The position numbers were made by a program, and so were the translations under genes. A DNA stretch of 64,000 nt. Source: Endocalyx cinctus. Lineage: Eukaryota; Ascomycota; Sordariomycetes; Amphisphaeriales; Apiosporaceae. Positions within the stretch are counted from its first letter, which is position 1, and the number at the start of each line of letters is the position of its first letter. Location of the stretch: contig BCKC01000006.1 in the NCBI GenBank assembly GCA_001600455.1, positions 1,054,001-1,118,000 on the forward strand, written 5' to 3'. Shown piece by piece: positions 58,555 through 64,000 of the stretch. Under the pieces are notes generated by a model, which worked only from the letters and a program-made list of their open reading frames with translations, was not told the origin of the DNA and searched no databases.

Positions 58555-58868
58555 AAATCCATAGCAGTAAGCGGTTCACTGTTACCCACATACCGTCAAG
58601 ATCAACGGTAAACTGGGAGGCGGACCTCGCCGAGATCTCAAACTTTGGACCTGCCGACATTTATCTTGACCCGACCCTGCAAACCGTGACAAACACCGAT
58701 CAAATAAAAGCCGGTCTGCTCTCACTTCGCACCGGCGGACGCATGAGCCTCATGGGTGGTCTCCCGGATATCACGATACCCGCCGCAATACTCGAGTTTA
58801 AGGGCATCACGATCCGAGGGACTATAATGTGCACATGGGAGCAAGAGGCGGTCATGGTCGAGCGGTAG
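58555..58868 (+). pseudogene. Fragment of a zinc-type (MDR) alcohol dehydrogenase
   Basis: Open stretch without a proper start that translates to a piece of the nucleotide-binding half of a zinc alcohol dehydrogenase. It runs SNFGPADIYLDPTL, then a helix DQIKAGLLSLRTGG, then the hallmark GGRMSLMGGLPDITIPAAIL and FKGITIRGTIMCTWEQEAVM, then a premature stop. Live enzymes have about 200 residues before and 50-60 after this piece, including both zinc-binding regions. No upstream coding sequence was found, so it is a relic rather than a gene. Confidence 0.8.
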
Positions 58869-59669
58869 TATTCACCCCGAACAATGAACAGAACGACTGT
58901 AAATAGATAATTAACTCACGTGTTTTTAAGCTGTTAACTAGATAGCAACGCAATTTTCAACTAGGGGCACCATAGATATGCCATTGCATCCGTCCAGCCA
59001 TACAACCATATTTCTATTTTAACTAGTTAGTTATCAGATTGGTATACGTGAACCTCGATTACGGGAGTAGATTATTGGGGAAACCTGCTCAACGATAGTT
59101 ATTGCGTAAATTTTAAATTTCTTGGTAAAGGGTGCGATATTTACTACTAGAAGATATTTGAGACCTTGTCGATTTCCTACGTAATAGACATATCTGTCCT
59201 TTCGATTTTGATTTCATGTGCGATGAACTTGAAGATTGCAAATGTAAGACCATATCAAGCCTTAGACTTACAAGAAAAGGCCGCTCTAGAATAGAAGACA
59301 TGAAAAGGCCGCCTTAATCGAATGAAATGATTGGCCCCATTTATACAGCACAGTATTCCGTACATTAGTCCTTATATAATAATACCTAGGTAGCTACTAT
59401 AGCTGTATAGGTACTTTATCTTAGGCTATTAGGTAGGCAGCTGGCAGGCAGGCTACAGTAGTATACTGACACTAGCTAACAATAGCTGAATCAACCAACC
59501 AATAACTAAGCTCACTCTCATCGAAATCCACTGATCAGAAAATAAAATAGATGACGAAAAAAAAAAAAAAAAAAAGAGCTCCATCCCACCTTGACGACAG
59601 GGACAAAAGAAACAAAAAAAAAAAATAAAAAATTTCACTGAAACATCTTTCTATCACATCACCATAAGA

Positions 59670-61034
59670 ATGTCTCAAGTCAGAGTTGAAAAGATCCTTA
59701 TGCCGTCGATACGGCGAGGACTTCAATCACAAACAACAAAGAAGCTATTACTTGACCCATCATATACCACCACGACATTGAGTCGAACCATAGCATCCAC
59801 TTTCCCGAACACCACCACTCGATCCTTTCACAATACAGCTCACAATTCAATCCCTTCGACATCTTCTTTAGGTACCAGTCACTTCGGTGGCTCGGCACCT
59901 CCTTCGTACTTCCAGCGACCCTCACTCCCCGCCAACACCATCATCCGATTCGTACCGCAGCAGACTGCTTGGATTGTCGAGCGCATGGGAAAGTTCAACC
60001 GGATCCTAGAACCTGGACTCGCCATTCTCGTACCATTCCTCGACCGGATCGCCTACGTTAAAAGTCTAAAGGAAGTCGCCATTGAGATACCGAGCCAGAG
60101 CGCCATCACCGCCGATAACGTCACCCTCGAGTTAGACGGCGTTTTATACACGAGGGTCGTGGATGCGTACAAGGCTAGGTAGGCGCCGCTATAGGAGAGT
60201 AGGCAATCTCTGAATGTACTGCTGACCGGATCCAATCTCAAAAACAGTTACGGCGTGGAGGACTCGGAATACGCCATCTCGCAGTTAGCACAAACAACGA
60301 TGCGCAGCGAAATTGGTCAATTGACCTTAGATCACGTGCTGAAAGAGCGCGCCGCCCTCAACACGAATATCACCGCCGCCATCAACGAGGCCGCCTCGGC
60401 TTGGGGTGTGACTTGCCTTAGATACGAGATCCGAGACATCCACGCCCCCGAGGCCGTAGTCGAGGCCATGCACCGACAAGTGACGGCTGAACGATCGAAG
60501 CGAGCCGAGATTCTGGATTCCGAAGGTCAGCGGCAGAGCGCCATCAATATCGCCGAGGGAAAGAAGCAGAGCGTAATTTTAGCCTCCGAAGCCCTACGCG
60601 CCGAGCAGATCAACCGTGCGAGCGGTGAGGCTGAAGCTATCCTCATGAAAGCCAAAGCCACCGCCGCTGGTCTCGACGCCGTCGCCCGTACTATAGCTGA
60701 AGGGGGAGCTTCTGCTCAAGGTGCCGTCAGCCTTAACGTGGCTGAGAAGTACGTCGACGCCTTTGGAAAACTAGCTCGCGAGAGCACTGCTGTCGTTGTA
60801 CCCGGGAACGTGGGCGATATCGGTGGTATGATTGCCACCGGCCTCAGCGTCTACGGCAAGGTCGGCGAAGCCCAGAGTCGTACAATGGCCAAACAGATAC
60901 TCGATGCCAATAACGCTAACGATGCCTCATCATCATCATCATCATCCGAGCCGGCTCCAAACTCTATCTCACGGAATAAAAGCGTAGTTGACTCGGTCGT
61001 TCGTGAATTCGATCAGACGGCTGGGAAGAGATGA
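59670..61034 (+). CDS. Mitochondrial stomatin-like protein (SPFH/band 7, SLP2-type)
   Basis: Inner-membrane scaffold that organises cardiolipin-rich domains and protease complexes. Exons 59670-60178 and 60248-61034 give 431 residues. The N-terminus is a long basic, Ser/Thr-rich mitochondrial presequence (about 75 residues, no acidic cluster). The SPFH domain starts at TIIRFVPQQTAWIVERMGKF and includes LEPGLAILVPFLDRIAYVKS, ITADNVTLELDGVLYTRVVD, the splice-restored SYGVEDSEYAISQLAQTTMR, and INEAASAWGVTCLRYEIRDI. A coiled coil (AERSKRAEILDSEGQRQSAI) and the C-terminal SLP2 block follow. Near the end is a run of seven Ser. The length and presequence fit SLP2 rather than plasma-membrane stomatin. 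Confidence 0.93.
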
Positions 61035-61533
61035 AGAACGCAAATAGCATAGGGTTCAGGTACAAATAGGAGGAAACTGCTTAATCACTACATTATATGC
61101 TTACCGGGCAATCCTAACGGTAAGGCTTCACGTGCAGATTCTTAGCTTTAGAAGCATAGCAAAAGAAGATTTGAAGAAGAAAAGACGAAAGTGATGACAG
61201 GCTTTGTCCTGCTTACCATCATTCTTGTATCATTACTCATATTTCCACTACTCTTTTTTTTTTCATTCTATAAGGTATGGTAGGTAGTCTATATTCGTTG
61301 GGTGTGGGCAAGTTCTCTAAGACTGAAGTAACGGAAAACCTAGTTCAGAGGGCAGGAGAAAGGTCATGGGCGTCTGAAAATAAAGTTTAAGGGGTGGACA
61401 TGGCGTCGACGGCCTACCAATGTGATTGATTGTACACGTGTAATTTTATCATAAAAACTAATCGAAAAACGAAAGGGGGGGGGGGGGGGGGGGCATAGGC
61501 AGAAAGAAACCTCTATATACGAGAAAAAGTGTG
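61035..61533. other. Convergent spacer stomatin / mon2
   Basis: 3' flanks of two converging genes; contains a 19-nt G run (61475-61493). No gene seen. Confidence 0.55.
61475..61493. repeat. 19-nt G homopolymer
   Basis: Uninterrupted G run 40 bp beyond the mon2 stop codon, probably within its 3' UTR (C run in the transcript). Confidence 0.9.
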
Positions 61534-64000
61534 TCAGACACCTAGCTCCGACCCAACAACCTCTAACGCCTTAGCGAATAAACGAAGCAAATTCTCATCA
61601 CCGCTCGTACCAGCAATTTTGATAGCTCCGACAATGAGAGGATAAAGACGAAGAAGATGTTTATAATTCTCACTCTCCACATTAGGCGTATCAGGGATAG
61701 CATCTGGCTCACTCCTTAGCTCGACGAGTCGCTCTAGGATGCGCGAAAGTTCTTTACGTTGACTAAGCGGTTGAGGCATGCGTCCACGGAGAGGTTGGTC
61801 GGCTACATATGCCCTTAGTGTGAGAGCGGCACGCAGGATGAGATATGGTGCTGTCGTCCTGGCCAATCGTATCCTAAGCCCTCGAGGCGATTCCGACGGT
61901 GCGTTGGTGGATGAAGGACCAGTTGGGGGAAACCTTGGAGTTGGGGGCTGTACTGTTATCTGTGGTGTCTTAACCTCGTCGTGATTTGCGACAAGGAAAA
62001 ATAACTCGTCTAAGCAGACGTACCCCATTCTACTGCGCTGTGCAGGTGTTGGATCTATCGTACGTCCGCGGCGAGACTTGTAAAGACTTGTTAGGCCGGC
62101 CATGTCTCCATCGTTACTACCATATATAAGCGATGCCTCGGCGGGCGCTGGTGCGTGTATAATAGACATCTTGAAAAGGTTTTCCGCAAACACTTTGCGT
62201 GTGGCCTCCCTAATGACTTCTGATCCTAGAGCTGGTATAACGAGCTCTCGCATCTTCATGAATGACGAAATATCAAAATCTTCGTCCTGTAAAAGATTGA
62301 TGTTGTCTGGTGCCGCATCACAATCGGCATCTATGATTCCGTTAATGATGGCAATTATTGTATCCCAAATATCTTGAAGCATCAATCTGGGAATGTCAAG
62401 AGTAGTGAGATGTTGTAATGATGATCCGAGAATAACGAGAGCGGTTGAGGTTGCTTGCCTCCATGCTTGCTCTGATTTTGTGACTATAGGAAACCGATAT
62501 TTGAGTACGATTGGCCGCGAGAGGGCGGCGAGTGCGATGAGAAATGCCCCGTCGGCGTATATATCCGTTTCAGTTGCGTGAGCGACCACCAAGGATTGTA
62601 AAATAGCCATACTCGCTTTAGACATAGCGACATATGTGCGGTTCGACACGCCTGGGGGTTTGGGCATTGTGTCGCCTACATCACAGAATGCTAGGGAAAC
62701 AAATTCAGCTGTCTGCGTTATAAGAGCAGATGGGGCACCCGTTATGTCCGTTCGAAGCATTTTCAACACATCTAAGACTTGGCCTTGTAAAGGTGTAAGG
62801 TGATCAGTATCCATGACGAAGGCTCCAGGTGTTGCTGCTTGCATGACTTCCCTTAGCAGCGTTAGCATGCAGCGAATGCGTTCCACTGTCAATTCCGCCT
62901 GGATAAGACGATACACATCACGGAGGGCGGCAACATATGCTAACAAGCAGGTCTGGTTATCAGTATTCTTCCCTCTATTGGTATCTCTGGTCACCGGGAT
63001 ACCACGCGCCCACAGATCCCATGCGAGGTCAATAGTCGTCTTATTAAAATTTTGTTTTCCGCCATCTTGACTGTGTGATAGAATTTGTGTCAGAGCTTTG
63101 TAGGTTGCTGTATTGATTTCGAGGACCCCAAAGTCCAGGAAAGTTGCGAAGTGACCTAGAAGCTGCTGCCAGTACAGGTTAAAGGTTGGATGGAGGGTTA
63201 GGACATCGAGATAGTTCGCAAGCAGGCCAGATATCCCATTTAACACGACCACGGCAGTGTCGTGCCAGTCAGACCGGTGCTTCTCGTTGATATCCGGCTG
63301 ATTGGCTGCTTCAAGTTCTTCCTCGATAGACAGCAATAGTCGAAATATGACAGACTTTATGCAGACCGACCAGGCCTCGGGATTTAATCTATCGCCGTAT
63401 GCATCAAATATTCGTAACAACGTTTGTATCGAACCTAATATCGTCAGTAAGAAAAGCAGAAAGTTCGCATATAACTCACTATTTCTGAGGTCCAGACGTT
63501 CATTCGTAGTAACAGTTGTTAGCCTAAGCAAGAGCAGCATCCACAAAGCAGCATCGGAGGATTCATCTTCGGTAGATGACGCCTTTTGAATAAGAGACGC
63601 GTCATCCAAATCGCCTAGTAGATTGTCTGTTATCAACAACGACTTATTCTTGCCAGATAGGAAATCAGAAAGATCCCAAAAAAAGGTAACAGTCTGAAAT
63701 GATATACATATTAGCGACGTCACAAAAAGAGCTCTAATTGTATCCTTACTGTTAGGGCAATGTTCAGATCATCATCTTGGGAACAGAATTTATACAGGGT
63801 ATCAACCAGCATGAGAAAGCATGATTTTGGTAGTGACGTGAGAAAGTCAGAACAAATTAGCTGCAAAGAGTTGAAGGCAGATCTGATGAGTTTCGAAGAT
63901 CGAGTTGTGAGGACAGTCGGTTTGGTGTTATTCGATGAAGATATATCGGGGGTAAATCGTCGCGGGATAAAAATGCTGCCGATCACTTCAAAGGTTAATT
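61534..64000 (-). CDS. mon2: Mon2, Golgi/endosome trafficking scaffold, C-terminal part (runs off right edge)
   Basis: Large HEAT-repeat protein related to the Sec7-type Arf-GEFs BIG/GBF but without GEF activity; works with Dop1 and Neo1 at the trans-Golgi and endosomes. Visible exons: 64000-63750, 63693-63480 and 63434-61534, about 788 residues, with the 5' part outside. Diagnostic sequence: SLQLICSDFLTSLPKSC, LYKFCSQDDDLNIALTTVTF into FFWDLSDFL, LRLTTVTTNERLDLRNSSIQ joined to TLLRIFDAYGDRLNPEAWSV, and the C-terminal LVELRSEPDAIPD region. The 45-bp intron at 63479-63435 has no stop and a length divisible by three, so the genomic frame reads straight through it; splicing restores RNSSIQTLLRIFD. 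Confidence 0.92.

Larger units (their letters stand above)
56919..59669. other. 2.75 kb spacer with alcohol dehydrogenase relic
   Basis: Between divergent carboxypeptidase and stomatin genes. Holds a 17-nt G run (57459-57475), AGTTTAAC/GTTAAC-rich sequence around 58060-58140, and the relic at 58555-58868. The part near 59560-59630 has A runs directly before the stomatin start. Other open frames (57151-57378, 57363-57620) show no coding character. Confidence 0.5.

Noticed and set aside
1..64000. CRISPR array, prophage, bacterial operon or biosynthetic gene cluster
   Set aside because: Gene structure, introns and protein families are fungal nuclear; no repeat-spacer array and no PKS/NRPS/terpene genes were seen.

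Overview
The window is nuclear DNA of a filamentous ascomycete (Pezizomycotina, most likely a Sordariomycete-type genome). The evidence is 45-120 bp GT-AG introns, a set of typical fungal housekeeping genes on both strands (Blm10, Gpi18, Gpi16, Luc7, Hfm1/Mer3, Mon2), a PTH11/rhodopsin-type membrane protein, and AT-rich spacers full of A/T homopolymers and short CCTAGG-centred palindromes. No ribosomal RNA, convincing tRNA, CRISPR array, viral gene or secondary-metabolite cluster was seen. Genus cannot be read from the sequence alone.

Layout, left to right. A Blm10/PA200 proteasome activator runs off the left edge (- strand). Next come a six-exon MFS transporter of the Bsc6 type (-), a 628-residue conserved-looking protein of unknown function (-) and a 4.4 kb repeat-rich spacer. 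GPI mannosyltransferase 2 (gpi18, +) and a YTH-domain m6A reader (+) follow, then, convergent with the YTH gene, the meiotic helicase Hfm1/Mer3 (-), a UDP-galactose-type nucleotide-sugar transporter (-), and a 1068-residue, largely disordered protein of unknown function (-). A 7.3 kb spacer with one decayed gene fragment separates these from an RGG-box protein (+), Luc7 (-) and Gpi16 (+). A 2.8 kb spacer with coding-like debris leads to a rhodopsin/PTH11-like membrane protein (+), a 203-residue orphan (+) and an atypical protein kinase (-). After that lie a solo LTR with a 5-bp target duplication, a secreted M14 carboxypeptidase (-), a zinc alcohol dehydrogenase relic (+), a mitochondrial stomatin-like protein (+), and Mon2 (-), which runs off the right edge.

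Functionally this is a mixed housekeeping neighbourhood rather than a pathway cluster. Two members of GPI-anchor synthesis (Gpi18 adds the second mannose, Gpi16 is in the transamidase) lie 28 kb apart. Golgi and trafficking functions appear in the nucleotide-sugar transporter and Mon2. RNA-level functions appear in the YTH reader, the RGG protein and Luc7. The YTH gene faces the meiotic helicase tail to tail, a neighbourhood worth noting because fungal YTH proteins can act on meiotic transcripts.

Exons were rebuilt by hand from GT-AG sites, reading-frame continuity and family similarity. Starts were moved to true ATG codons wherever the longest open frame began with TTG or GTG. No clearly new biological system was found. 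The best leads are the solo LTR, the three decayed coding regions, the palindrome family that fills the spacers, and the unassigned proteins.
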